Part shown: piece by piece, positions 1 through 8,802 of the stretch
How the letters are laid out: every line of letters begins with the position of its first letter
How positions within the stretch are numbered: position 1 is the stretch's first letter
NCBI GenBank assembly: GCA_040768925.1
Contig: JAXGLZ010000002.1
Span: 794,350-858,349, forward strand
From: CALNBC01 sp040768925
GTDB lineage: Bacteria > Bacillota > Clostridia > Christensenellales > CALWSW01
Direction: 5' to 3'
DNA length: 64,000 nucleotides
Translations under genes and position numbers: made by a program
The notes under the pieces: generated by a model
What the model was told of the DNA's origin: nothing
Databases searched by the model: none
The model's input: only the letters and a program-made list of their open reading frames with translations

Positions 1-401
1 ACATAAACAGGGTAGACCGGGTCCGGGATCAGGGCGGTGTTCTCAACGGCGAAAAGGTCCAGCATGTTGCCGAGATCGGACTTCGCGCCGTCGCTGACGA
101 AGATCTCGTCCTCGTCCAGCCGCACCCCGCGCTCGGCGTAATAGGCGGCGATGCTTTCCTTCAAAAAACCGTAGCCCTGCTCCGGGCCATAGCCCCGGAA
201 GGTTTCCGCCCGGCCCATTTCCGCAGCGGCTTCGCGCATGGCGTCAACGGTCGCCTGGGGCAGGGGCAGGGTCACGTCGCCGATGCCCATGCGGATGATC
301 TGCGCTTTTGGATGGGCCGCACAATAGTCGCGCACCCTTTTCGCGATTTCGGAAAAAAGGTAGCTTTCCTTCAGAGCGCGGTAATTCTCGTTGATCTGCA
401 T
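1..401 (-). CDS. dapL: LL-diaminopimelate aminotransferase, N-terminal part (runs off window)
   Basis: PLP-dependent enzyme that converts tetrahydrodipicolinate directly to LL-diaminopimelate in lysine and peptidoglycan synthesis. About 133 N-terminal residues are visible, beginning MQINENYRALKESYLFSEIA. They include family-typical stretches IIRMGIGDVTLPLPQ, ETFRGYGPEQGY and DEIFVSDGAKSD, followed by DPVYPVY. The start ATG at 401 follows a GGGAGGAC ribosome site. It sits 12 bp after the pyrG stop, so dapF, pyrG and dapL are probably one transcript, placing two consecutive DAP-pathway enzymes together. The PLP lysine and C-terminus lie outside the window. Assignment rests on strong resemblance of the N-terminus. 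Confidence 0.93.
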   Translation of the reverse strand, partial: MQINENYRALKESYLFSEIAKRVRDYCAAHPKAQIIRMGIGDVTLPLPQATVDAMREAAAEMGRAETFRGYGPEQGYGFLKESIAAYYAERGVRLDEDEIFVSDGAKSDLGNMLDLFAVENTALIPDPVYPVY

Positions 402-413
402 GCTGTCCTCCCT

Positions 414-2021
414 TCAATCGTCCGGTTGACGGTGCTTCGAAGCCCTGATGAATTCCCGAAACAGCGGGTGGGCGCGGTTCGGCCTGCTCTTGAATTCCGG
501 GTGGAACTGCACCCCCGCAAAGAAGGGATGGCCGGTGAGCTCGACGGCCTCGGCCAGCCTGCCGTCCGGCGAAGTGCCGGAAAACACCAGCCCGGCCTCT
601 TCGAACCGGTCTTTGTAGTCGGGATTGACTTCGTAGCGGTGGCGGTGGCGCTCGGAAACAAGCTCCGCGCCGTACATTTTTGCAAGCCGGGTGTTCGGCT
701 TGATCACGCAGGGGTATGCGCCCAGGCGCATGGTTCCGCCCAGGGGGATGTTCCCCTGCTGGTCGGGCATCAGATCGATCACGCAATGCCCGCACTTTGG
801 GGCGAATTCCCGCGAATTCGCGTCCTGAAAGCCCAAAACGCCCCGGGCGAACTCGATGACCGCGACCTGAAGGCCCAGGCAAAGGCCAAGATAGGGAACG
901 CCGCTGGTGCGGGCGAAGTTTGCCGCGGTGATCATGCCCTCGACTCCGCGGTCGCCGAAGCCGCCGGGGACGAGGATCCCGTCGCAGCCGGAAAGCTCCT
1001 CCGCGACGTTTTTGGGGGTGAGCAGCTCCGCGTCCACCCATTTGATCTCCACATCCACGTCGTTTTCGTATCCGCCGTGCTTTAACGCCTCCACAACGGA
1101 GAGATACGCGTCGTGCAGCTGGACGTATTTCCCCACCAGGGCGATGCTGACGGTGCCGGAAAGCTTGCCGGCCCGCTCCAGCATGTCGTCCCATTCCTGC
1201 CAGTCCAGCTCTTTCGCCTCGATGCCCAGCTTTTTGCACGCGATGGCGGACATGTTCTGCTCCTCGAGCATTTTCGGCACGCTGTACAAAACGGGGAGGG
1301 TGCCGTTTTCGATCACGCACTCCGGCGCGACGTTGCAAAAAAGAGAAATCTTCTGTTTGACGGAAGAGTGCATGGGAACGTCCGTCCGGGCGACGATGAT
1401 GTCCGGCGTGATGCCAAGGCCCTGAAGCTCCCGCACGGAATGCTGGGTGGGCTTTGATTTGTGCTCGCCGGAAAAGGGGATGTACGGCACCAGGGTCACG
1501 TGGATAAAAAGGCAGTTCTCTCGGCCGATCTCCTGGGCGATCTGGCGCACGGCCTCCAAAAAGGGCTGGGATTCGATGTCTCCCGTGGTGCCGCCGATCT
1601 CGGTGATGACCACGTCTGCGTTGGTCTTTTCACCCACGCCGTAAACAAAGCGCTTGATCTCGCCGGTGATGTGGGGGATGATCTGGATGGTTTCGCCCAG
1701 GTATCCGCCGGAGCGCTCCCGGCTCAGAACATTCCAGTAAACCCTGCCCGCGGTCAGGCTGGAAAACTGGTTCAGGTTTTCGTCGATAAACCGTTCGTAA
1801 TGACCAAGATCCAAATCGGTTTCCGCGCCGTCGTCGGTCACAAAGACCTCTCCGTGCTGATAAGGGCTCATGGTTCCCGGGTCAACGTTCAGATAGGGGT
1901 CCATTTTCTGGGCGGCCACCTTGAGCCCGCGCATCTTCAGCAGCCGGCCCAAAGAGGCGGCGGTGATCCCCTTTCCCAATCCCGAAAGCACGCCGCCCGT
2001 CACAAAAATGTACTTGGTCAT
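414..2021 (-). CDS. pyrG: CTP synthase
   Basis: Converts UTP, ATP and glutamine to CTP. The 535 residues match the usual family length. The N-terminal amidoligase domain begins TKYIFVTGGVLSGLGKGI, a signature of PyrG, and carries the MDPYLNVDPGTM stretch. The C-terminal class I glutamine amidotransferase domain (from about residue 290) has the nucleophile elbow LGLCLGLQ and the catalytic HPE in GVQFHPEFKSRP. The start ATG overlaps the dapF stop by 4 bp (ATGA), indicating translational coupling. It is the middle gene of dapF-pyrG-dapL. Confidence 0.98.
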   Translation of the reverse strand: MTKYIFVTGGVLSGLGKGITAASLGRLLKMRGLKVAAQKMDPYLNVDPGTMSPYQHGEVFVTDDGAETDLDLGHYERFIDENLNQFSSLTAGRVYWNVLSRERSGGYLGETIQIIPHITGEIKRFVYGVGEKTNADVVITEIGGTTGDIESQPFLEAVRQIAQEIGRENCLFIHVTLVPYIPFSGEHKSKPTQHSVRELQGLGITPDIIVARTDVPMHSSVKQKISLFCNVAPECVIENGTLPVLYSVPKMLEEQNMSAIACKKLGIEAKELDWQEWDDMLERAGKLSGTVSIALVGKYVQLHDAYLSVVEALKHGGYENDVDVEIKWVDAELLTPKNVAEELSGCDGILVPGGFGDRGVEGMITAANFARTSGVPYLGLCLGLQVAVIEFARGVLGFQDANSREFAPKCGHCVIDLMPDQQGNIPLGGTMRLGAYPCVIKPNTRLAKMYGAELVSERHRHRYEVNPDYKDRFEEAGLVFSGTSPDGRLAEAVELTGHPFFAGVQFHPEFKSRPNRAHPLFREFIRASKHRQPDD

Positions 2022-2857
2022 ACCTCAATTTCTCCTTCGAAAACTTTATCCGCAGGGCCGGTCATAAAAACCGTGTCCTCAGTGTAGCGTATTTTCAGCG
2101 TGCCGCCCAAAAGGCGCACGAAAATATCCTCATTGCGCGGCGAAACGCCGTTTTCAACGGCGGCGACGGCCACGGCGCAGGCCCCGGTCCCGCAGGCCAG
2201 GGTTTCGCCGCTGCCCCGTTCCCAGACCCGCATTTCAAGGTGGGCGGGGTCGATCACTTTGACGAATTCGGTGTTCACCCGTTCCGGGAACAGGGGGGAA
2301 TGCTCGAAGGCGGGGCCGATTTTTTCCAGATCCAGCCCCGCGATTTCCGGCAAAAACAGAACGCAGTGGGGGTTCCCCATGCTGACGCAGGTGATGTTGT
2401 GAATCCCTTTTGCGATCTCAACCGCCCGGTTGATGACGCTTTCGCCCTCCAGCGTGCAGGGGATATCCGCGGGATGGAGCTTGGGCGGGCCCATATCCAC
2501 CTTTGCGGCGGTGCAGAGGCCGTTTTCAACGGTCAGCTCCAGGGTTTTGATCCCGCTTTTGGTTTCTACGGTCACGACGGGCTTTTTCGCCCTGCCGGAA
2601 TCGTGCAGGTATTTGCCCACGCAGCGCACGCCGTTGCCGCACATTTTGCCCTCGCTGCCGTCGGCGTTGAACATGGTCATTTTCCCGTCCGCCACATTTG
2701 ACGGGCCGATGAGGATCACGCCGTCCCCCCCGATCCCGAACCGCCTGTCCGACAAGCGGACGGAAAGGAGCGCAGGGTCCGGCACCGTTTGCTCGAAGGT
2801 GTCGAAATAGATGTAGTCGTTCCCGCAGCCCTGCATTTTTGTGAAGCGAAGTTTCAT
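2018..2857 (-). CDS. dapF: diaminopimelate epimerase
   Basis: Interconverts LL- and meso-diaminopimelate, the step after DapL. The start at 2857 (MKLRFTKMQGCGNDYIYFD) is preferred over an in-frame start six codons upstream because GGGAGGCAAT lies directly before it. The product is 279 residues, normal for DapF. Both catalytic cysteines are visible, in MCGNGVRC and ETLACGTGACA. The gene is first in an apparent operon with pyrG and dapL. No clear promoter was identified in the GC-rich region upstream. Confidence 0.97.
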   Translation of the reverse strand: MKLRFTKMQGCGNDYIYFDTFEQTVPDPALLSVRLSDRRFGIGGDGVILIGPSNVADGKMTMFNADGSEGKMCGNGVRCVGKYLHDSGRAKKPVVTVETKSGIKTLELTVENGLCTAAKVDMGPPKLHPADIPCTLEGESVINRAVEIAKGIHNITCVSMGNPHCVLFLPEIAGLDLEKIGPAFEHSPLFPERVNTEFVKVIDPAHLEMRVWERGSGETLACGTGACAVAVAAVENGVSPRNEDIFVRLLGGTLKIRYTEDTVFMTGPADKVFEGEIEV

Positions 2858-3564
2858 ATTGCCTCCCTGCCGCATTGGCCGTCAACGCATGATTTGAACC
2901 CGCACGGCGGGTATGATATCGTTCTTATTGCTACTATATTACCCGGGAAGGCCGATTACCGCCGCCCGCTCTGTTTTTGTGGATTTTTTATTCCTTCGCT
3001 TCGCCGCAAAAGGCGGAATGCCCAAAAGCAGCCTGTTTTCGCCCCAAAATTCAAAAAAACCGCATCGCCTGGCCAATATACAAACAAATAACCAATCTAT
3101 TATACTGGCTTGCCGTATCCCCGTCAATCCCTTTGAAAACGCAATCAGGGGGCTGGGAAAACCCTTCTTCGGGTGCGCCAAAGCGCGTACCCGGCGCGCT
3201 TTGGCGCTTGGGTCCCGGCCGCCGCGGGCGTGCGCGCGCCCCCGCCGGCCAGGCGGATCGGCCGGGTATTCGGGATCAATCCCGCAGCCCGAAAAGCCGC
3301 CGCCCGGGCCGCGCTTCTTTCGTGTGTCACGGCGATGGAACGTTGGGTGTCTCCGCCGTCAAAGCGCGCGCCCGCGCGGTCGTCGAGGGGCTTGAACCCC
3401 TCGTTTTCCCCGAATATTGGTTCCCGGCTCATGGCGGGCCCGCTGTTTTGGCCCGATCTGCTTTTTCCCGCGTTCGGGCGCGCAAAGGCGCGTATTCGCG
3501 TTTTTCGCAACGGTGCGCGCCTTTTTTCGTGTTCTCCGCGAAAATCCCCGGAGATTCTTGGGAT
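2858..3564. other. GC-rich intergenic region without a supported gene
   Basis: About 700 bp between livF and dapF. Several overlapping reading frames are open on both strands, but none has a ribosome site with recognisable protein sequence. A perfect 13-bp inverted repeat with a 7-nt loop lies at 3175-3207 and is listed separately. The dapF promoter must lie in the 2858-3130 part, which is less GC-rich. Confidence 0.5.
3175..3207. repeat. perfect 13-bp hairpin in intergenic DNA
   Basis: GCGCCAAAGCGCG is followed by seven bases and then its exact reverse complement. No T-run follows on either strand, so it is not a canonical intrinsic terminator. Function is unknown. Confidence 0.6.
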
Positions 3565-3605
3565 AAAAAATGCCGCCGGAGCGGAATACTCCCGCTTCGG
3601 CGGCA
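3565..3605 (-). terminator. intrinsic terminator of the liv operon
   Basis: The stem TGCCGCCGGAGCGG pairs with CCGCTTCGGCGGCA (one G-U pair). On the minus strand it is followed by six T residues. It lies about 20 bp beyond the livF stop. Confidence 0.85.
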
Positions 3606-3623
3606 TAACCCTCGATTGTTTTT

Positions 3624-4334
3624 TCAGCCGCCCAGATAGGCTTCCTTGACCTGCCTGTTGTTCAGCAGCTCGGAGGCCTTTCCGCTCATGGATACGCGGC
3701 CGGTTTCCAGAACGTAGGCGCGGTTCGCGATGTTCAGCGCCATCTTGGCGTTCTGTTCGACGAGCAGAACGGTCATTCCGGATTCGTTGACGTCCGTTAT
3801 GATGTTGAAAATCTCGTGGACCAGAATGGGCGAAAGGCCCATGCTGGGTTCGTCTAAAAGCAGCATCTTGGGGGCGGACATCAGCGCCCTTCCGATGGCC
3901 AGCATCTGCTGCTCGCCGCCGGAAAGCGTACCCGCGAGCTGCTTCCTGCGCTCCTTCAGCCTTGGAAGGCGCTCGAAAACCATTTCGTAATCCCGGTTCA
4001 AATTCTCCCTGTCCGGCCGGACGTAGGCGCCCATCTCAAGGTTTTCCTGGACCGTCAGGGTGGAGAAGATCCGCCTGCCTTCCGGAACCTGGGCAAGGCC
4101 GAGGCGCACGATCTTCGGCGCTTCGGTGGCCCGAAGGTCGTGGTCCAAAAAGCGGATTTCCCCCGCCTTTGGCCGGACCAGGTTGGAAATGGCGTGAAGG
4201 GTGGTGGATTTGCCCGCGCCGTTCGCGCCGATCAGGGTGACGATTTCGCCCTCGTTGACCTCGAAGGAAATATCCTTGATCGCGTGGATGGAGCCGTAAA
4301 ACACCTCAAGATTTTTGACGGAAAGCATGGCCAT
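3624..4334 (-). CDS. livF: branched-chain amino acid ABC transporter ATP-binding protein LivF
   Basis: One of the two ATPases driving LivHM-type import of branched-chain or related amino acids. The protein has 236 residues with Walker A GANGAGKST, signature LSGGEQQ, Walker B MLLLDEPSMGL and the H-loop region ending LLVEQNAKMAL, typical of LivF. The start chosen is ATG 4334, one base after the livG stop. A GTG at 4346 in the same frame is possible but lies inside livG. It is last in livHMGF and is followed by the terminator at 3565-3605. Confidence 0.95.
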   Translation of the reverse strand: MAMLSVKNLEVFYGSIHAIKDISFEVNEGEIVTLIGANGAGKSTTLHAISNLVRPKAGEIRFLDHDLRATEAPKIVRLGLAQVPEGRRIFSTLTVQENLEMGAYVRPDRENLNRDYEMVFERLPRLKERRKQLAGTLSGGEQQMLAIGRALMSAPKMLLLDEPSMGLSPILVHEIFNIITDVNESGMTVLLVEQNAKMALNIANRAYVLETGRVSMSGKASELLNNRQVKEAYLGG

Positions 4335-4335
4335 A

Positions 4336-5100
4336 TCACTCTTCACCCCCCAGATACGCGGCGATCACCTTAGGGTCGTTCCTGACCTCTTCCGGCGTGC
4401 CCGCGGCGATGATCATTCCGTAATCCAGAACGATGAGCCGCTCGCAGATTCCCATGACAAAGCTCATGTCGTGCTCGATGAGCAGGATGGAAACGTCAAA
4501 CCTGTCCCTGATCAGCTTGATCGTTTCGAGAAGCTCCAGTGTTTCCGTCGGGTTCATGCCCGCCGCCGGCTCGTCGAGCAGCAGCATCTTCGGCTTGGTG
4601 GCCAAAGCACGGGCGATCTCCAGCTTTCTTTGCCGGCCGTAGGGCAGATTGCCCGCCCTGGTTTCCGCCAGCTTCTCCAGACCAAAGACAGACAAAAGCT
4701 CCATGGCCTTTTCGTCCATCGCCCGTTCCTCGCGCCAGTATTTCGGCGTTCTGAAAGCCGCCTGGAACATGTTGTAGGTCATCTGGCCGTTCATCGCGAT
4801 CTTCACGTTGTCGATGACGGAAAGATACTTGAACAGCCGGATGTTCTGGAAGGTGCGGGCGATGCCGTTCTGGGTGATCTCATAGGTGCGTTTGCCGACG
4901 ATGCTGGTGCCGTCGAGCAGGATGGAGCCTTCCGTCGGAACATAAACGTCCGTCAGCAGGTTGAAAACGGTGGTCTTGCCCGCGCCGTTCGGGCCGATCA
5001 GGCCGACGATCTCGCCGGAATCCAGCGTGATCTGAACATCTTTCAGCGCGCGGAGCCCGCCGAATGCGATTCCAAGGTCTTTGACTTCAAGCAGCGCCAT
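4336..5100 (-). CDS. livG: branched-chain amino acid ABC transporter ATP-binding protein LivG
   Basis: The second ATPase of the Liv importer, 254 residues. It shows Walker A GPNGAGKTT, the LivG-type segment VGKRTYEITQNGIARTFQNI, Walker B MLLLDEPAAGMNPTE and the switch LLIEHDMSFVM. The signature region NLPYGRQRKLEIARAL lacks the usual LSGG, as is typical of LivG. GGAGGTGTGATCC precedes the ATG. It starts 3 bp after the livM stop. Confidence 0.95.
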   Translation of the reverse strand: MALLEVKDLGIAFGGLRALKDVQITLDSGEIVGLIGPNGAGKTTVFNLLTDVYVPTEGSILLDGTSIVGKRTYEITQNGIARTFQNIRLFKYLSVIDNVKIAMNGQMTYNMFQAAFRTPKYWREERAMDEKAMELLSVFGLEKLAETRAGNLPYGRQRKLEIARALATKPKMLLLDEPAAGMNPTETLELLETIKLIRDRFDVSILLIEHDMSFVMGICERLIVLDYGMIIAAGTPEEVRNDPKVIAAYLGGEE

Positions 5101-5103
5101 GGA

Positions 5104-6129
5104 TCACACCTCCTCTTTTCCGGCGGGTTTTTCGCCGTTTCGGCCGCCGGAAAAAACGCGTTTCAGCCAGCGCCCGAATCCGGCGATGGAAAGCTCGCTC
5201 CGGCCCAAAAGCCCGCCCGGCCTGAAAAGCATCATCACGATCAGCAGCACGGAATACAGCAGCATGCGGTAATCCGCAAAGGAGCGCAGCGCTTCGGGCA
5301 GGACGGTCAGCACGGCCGCGGCGACGACCGAGCCGGTGATGCTGCCCATTCCGCCCAGCACGACCATGACCAGCATTTCCACAGAATAGTTGAAATCGAA
5401 TTTCCCCGGGGCGATGACGCCGATGTAATGGGCGTAAAGCCCGCCGGCGACCCCGGCAAAGAACGCCGCCATGATAAAGGCGATCATTTTGTATTTCGTC
5501 GTGTTGATCCCCGCGGCTTCGGCGGCGATCTCGTCCTCCCGGATGGAGAGCACGGCCCTGCCGTGGCGGGAGGTCAAATAAGCGTAAATGAAGTAAACCG
5601 TCAGCACGCTGATGAAGAAAACGGCGTTGAAGCTCGTCAGCCCCGGGATCCCGCGAAGGCCGAGGGCGCCGCCGGTAAAGGGCAGATTCAAAATGACGAC
5701 GCGGATGATCTCGCCAAAGCCCAGGGTGATGATGGCGAGGTAGTCCCCCTTCAGCCGAAGCGCGGGAACCCCGATCAAAAACCCGATCGCCGCGGATACG
5801 ACGCCGCCGACCGCAATGGCCAGCAGCAGCGTCAAAATGGCGGCGGGTCCGGAAGTCGGCAGCCCGGAATGCAGCGTGAACAAGGCGGCGGTATACGCGC
5901 CGACGGACATGAAGCCCGCGTGGCCTAAAACAAGCTGGCCCAGGATGCCCGTCACCAGGTTCAAAGAGACGGCCAGCATGATGTTGATGAAGATCAGCTT
6001 GATCAGGCCGGCGTAATAGCGGTTGATCGCGCCGGAATCGATCAGCACCGTCAGGATCGCGAAAAGGGCAAGGACAAGCGCCATATTAACGGCGTAGGAG
6101 ACGAGCTTTTTTTTGATTTTCGTGTTCAT
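5104..6129 (-). CDS. livM: branched-chain amino acid ABC transporter permease LivM
   Basis: Integral membrane permease subunit, 341 residues with about ten predicted hydrophobic segments. Family landmarks include GHAGFMSVGAYTAAL near residue 70, RLKGDYLAIITLGFGEIIR, and a cytoplasmic EAA-like loop SIREDEIAAEAAGI. The C-terminal tail is basic and glycine-rich. AAGGAGGGGG precedes the ATG. It lies 10 bp after livH within the same operon. Confidence 0.95.
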   Translation of the reverse strand: MNTKIKKKLVSYAVNMALVLALFAILTVLIDSGAINRYYAGLIKLIFINIMLAVSLNLVTGILGQLVLGHAGFMSVGAYTAALFTLHSGLPTSGPAAILTLLLAIAVGGVVSAAIGFLIGVPALRLKGDYLAIITLGFGEIIRVVILNLPFTGGALGLRGIPGLTSFNAVFFISVLTVYFIYAYLTSRHGRAVLSIREDEIAAEAAGINTTKYKMIAFIMAAFFAGVAGGLYAHYIGVIAPGKFDFNYSVEMLVMVVLGGMGSITGSVVAAAVLTVLPEALRSFADYRMLLYSVLLIVMMLFRPGGLLGRSELSIAGFGRWLKRVFSGGRNGEKPAGKEEV

Positions 6130-6139
6130 GGCCCCCTCC

Positions 6140-7021
6140 TTACACCTTTTCGCTCACGTTCTTGCCCATGATTCCCGTGGGCTTGAACAAGAGCACGACG
6201 ATCAGTATTCCAAAGACGACGGCGTCCGCCATGGTGGAGGAAATATACCCCTTTGTCAGGCTTTCCACCACGCCCATGATCAAACCGCCCACCATCGCGC
6301 CGGGAACGGACCCGATGCCGCCGAGCACGGCCGCCACAAAGGCCTTGAGGCCGAGCATGGAGCCCATAAAGGGCGAGATCTGCCTGTAAGTCGCGATATA
6401 CAAAACAGCGGCGACCGCGGCCAGCGCCGAGCCCACCGCAAAGGTAAAGGCGACGGTGCGGCCGGTATGGATCCCCATGAGCTTTGCGGCCGCGGCGTCC
6501 TCGGAAACGGCGCGCATGGCCTTGCCGATCTTCGTCCTGCCGATCAGGGCGGAAAGGCCGATCATCATCACGACCATGGTCAGTATGGTGATGATCGTCA
6601 CCACGCTGACGGAAGCGCCGAACACGTTAACCGAATCGCCCGGCACCAGGCTGGGCATGGCCTTGGCGGAAGAGGAAAAAATGATCTGCGAAAGGTTCTG
6701 CAGCAGCATGCTGACGCCCAGCGCCGTGATGAGCAGGGATATTCGCGGGGCGCCCGCGTTTAAAAGCCGCCTGTATGCCAGCCGCTCGATGAGAACGCCG
6801 GCAAGCGCCGTCAGCACCACCGCCGCGATGATGCAGATCCAAACCGGCACGCCGGAAAGCACCAGGGTAACATACATGACGTATGCGCCCAGCATGATCA
6901 CTTCGCCGTGGGCAAAGTTGATCAGCCGCACGATGCCGTATACCATGCTGTAGCCCAGCGCGACCAGAGCGTAGATGCTGCCGACGCTCAGTCCGTTGAT
7001 GATCTGGGAAAATAAACTCAT
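6140..7021 (-). CDS. livH: branched-chain amino acid ABC transporter permease LivH
   Basis: Partner permease of LivM, 293 residues, with the family N-terminus QIINGLSVGSIYALVALGYSMVYGIVRLINFAHGE in adjoining segments and the loop RAVSEDAAAAKLMGI. It is the first gene after the livK-livH intergenic hairpin. A Shine-Dalgarno-like AGGA lies rather far from the ATG, so initiation may be weaker than for livM. Confidence 0.95.
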   Translation of the reverse strand: MSLFSQIINGLSVGSIYALVALGYSMVYGIVRLINFAHGEVIMLGAYVMYVTLVLSGVPVWICIIAAVVLTALAGVLIERLAYRRLLNAGAPRISLLITALGVSMLLQNLSQIIFSSSAKAMPSLVPGDSVNVFGASVSVVTIITILTMVVMMIGLSALIGRTKIGKAMRAVSEDAAAAKLMGIHTGRTVAFTFAVGSALAAVAAVLYIATYRQISPFMGSMLGLKAFVAAVLGGIGSVPGAMVGGLIMGVVESLTKGYISSTMADAVVFGILIVVLLFKPTGIMGKNVSEKV

Positions 7022-7149
7022 TGGGGAACACCGTCCTGCGAAAATTCCCGCGCAAAGGCCGCGGATTTATTGGGTATATCGTAGTATTAATGCGCTAAAG
7101 TCTCCGTACTACTATCATATTATGATATACGAAGAGCCTGCTTAAGGTC

Positions 7150-7174
7150 AAGGGCCGCTTGACAAGCGGCCCTT
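7150..7174 (-). terminator. hairpin between livK and livH
   Basis: AAGGGCCGCTT, loop GAC, then AAGCGGCCCTT: a perfect 11-bp stem without a strong T-run. It lies 26 bp past the livK stop and before livHMGF. It probably stabilises the livK message or terminates partially, so that the binding protein is made in excess over the membrane subunits. The regulatory role is inferred. Confidence 0.6.
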
Positions 7175-7199
7175 GCTGTTAAATGATTCTTTCGACCGG

Positions 7200-8417
7200 T
7201 TACTTGCTGTAGGTTTCGGCAAAGGCGTAGTCGCCGTTTTCAATGGACATGATGGCGGCGGACTTGACGGGGTTGCGGTTTTCGTCAAAGGTCACATGGC
7301 CGGTGATGCCGGTGTAATCCGTGGCGTTAAGGGCGGCGATGATGGCGGCGCTGTCCGTGGAGCCGGCGGCCTCGATGGCTTTGAACATGATCATCGCGGC
7401 GTCGTAGCCCAAAGCGGCGAACATGTTGGGGGCCTCGCCGTATTTGGCCTGATACTTCTCAACAAAGGACACGAAAGCGGGGTCCGTGGACTTCAGGGAA
7501 GCGTGGGCGCAGAAGTAGGAACCCTCGATGGAGGACAGGTTGCCCGCGTCGATGGATTCGACCACGGAATCCCAGCCGTCGGCGCCGAGCAGCGCGCCGG
7601 TGAAGCCCACTTCGCGGGCCTGGGGAGCGATGAGGGCGACGGCTTCATAGTATTCGGGCAGGAACAGGACCTCCGCGCCGGAAGCGACGATTTTCGTCAG
7701 CTGGGTTTTGAAGTCGATGTCGCTGCTGGCGTAGCCTTCGTTGGCGGTGATCGTCAACCCCAGCCTGCCGGCTTCGGCGACGAACGCTTCCGTCAGGCCG
7801 ACGGAATAGTCGGAAGACGTGTCATACAGGATGGCGGCCTTCGTCGCGCCAAGGCGGTTAAAGGCGTAAGACGCCATCAGTTCGCCCTGGAACGGGTCGA
7901 TGAAGCAGGCGCGGAACACGTTGGGGCCGACCGCGGTGATGTCCTTCGCGGTGCCGGAAGCGGTGATCATGGGCATGTTGTCAAGCAGAGCCTGCTGAGC
8001 GACCGCCAGGGTGGGGGTGGACGTAACGTCGCCGAGCAGGGCGACGATCTTGTCGTTGCTGACGAGCTTGTTGTAGGCGTTGACGGCTTCGGTGGCGTCG
8101 CCCTTTTCATCGTAAACGATGTAGTTGATCTGCTTGCCGAGGATGCCGCCGGCGGCGTTGAGCTCTTCCACGGCGATCTTCGCGCCGTTGTTGACGTTGA
8201 TCCCGTAAAGGGAAACCTCTCCGGTCAGGGGGGCAAGGCCGCCGATGTTGATCTTCTCGGCGCCCGATCCGGCGTTGCCGGCGTCGGTTCCAACGGGGTC
8301 TTCTGTTTCCGGTCCCGGGGTGCTGGGGCCGTCGTCCGCCGCGTTGGTGCAGCCGGCAAATGCGGCGGCGAGCATCACGCAGACGAGCAGCAGAGCCAAG
8401 GTACGTTTCTTCATCAT
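7200..8417 (-). CDS. livK: branched-chain amino acid ABC transporter substrate-binding lipoprotein
   Basis: Extracytoplasmic receptor for the Liv importer, 405 residues. The start at 8417 or the adjacent ATG 8414 follows AGGAGGAAAAA. A lipoprotein signal peptide ends in the lipobox AAFAGC, followed by an acidic, Pro/Thr-rich linker. The mature part begins INIGGLAPLTGEVSLYG, typical of periplasmic-binding-protein-like domain I, and includes DVTSTPTLAVAQQA and AAGGILGKQI. Its own promoter lies at 8546-8574. Specificity (leucine, isoleucine, valine or other) cannot be read from the sequence. Confidence 0.93.
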   Translation of the reverse strand: MMKKRTLALLLVCVMLAAAFAGCTNAADDGPSTPGPETEDPVGTDAGNAGSGAEKINIGGLAPLTGEVSLYGINVNNGAKIAVEELNAAGGILGKQINYIVYDEKGDATEAVNAYNKLVSNDKIVALLGDVTSTPTLAVAQQALLDNMPMITASGTAKDITAVGPNVFRACFIDPFQGELMASYAFNRLGATKAAILYDTSSDYSVGLTEAFVAEAGRLGLTITANEGYASSDIDFKTQLTKIVASGAEVLFLPEYYEAVALIAPQAREVGFTGALLGADGWDSVVESIDAGNLSSIEGSYFCAHASLKSTDPAFVSFVEKYQAKYGEAPNMFAALGYDAAMIMFKAIEAAGSTDSAAIIAALNATDYTGITGHVTFDENRNPVKSAAIMSIENGDYAFAETYSK

Positions 8418-8545
8418 TTTTTCCTCCTGAAATTTCTGGGGCAAGCGAGAAGCCAAGCCTGCGCTTCAAACGGTGTTCCCACCGTACCGAACTTTTTGAC
8501 CCGCAAAGAGGATAATGTATTCAATCCGCCTTACAAATATGGATC

Positions 8546-8574
8546 ATTATAAAGCCTTGGCGCAGATATTACAA
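8546..8574 (-). promoter_or_regulatory. vegetative promoter for livK
   Basis: Read on the minus strand, TTGTAA (8574-8569) and TATAAT (8551-8546) are separated by exactly 17 bp. The leader to the livK start is about 120 nt. Confidence 0.7.
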
Positions 8575-8802
8575 GTTCTTTTAGTGTTTCGGCCTCATAA
8601 AAATGCAGGAAATTTCTATCGTTTTTTCTTTTTGCCTTCCCGCGGGGCGTTAAGCTTGCCGCAAAGCCGCTATATTGCAGGGTTTTATGCGATTCGGGGG
8701 GCGGGATCGTTATTTTGTGCGCAAGTTTTGCATCCGGTATATTCGTAAGGCCAAAAGCCTTTCGTGCGGCAGATCGCTGAAAAAGCCCGAATGATCCGGT
8801 CC

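Noticed and set aside
4315..5928. 537-residue plus-strand open frame opposite livG and livM
   Set aside because: It is the shadow of two certain genes on the minus strand, has no ribosome site and is rich in Arg, His and Gln as expected for an antisense frame.
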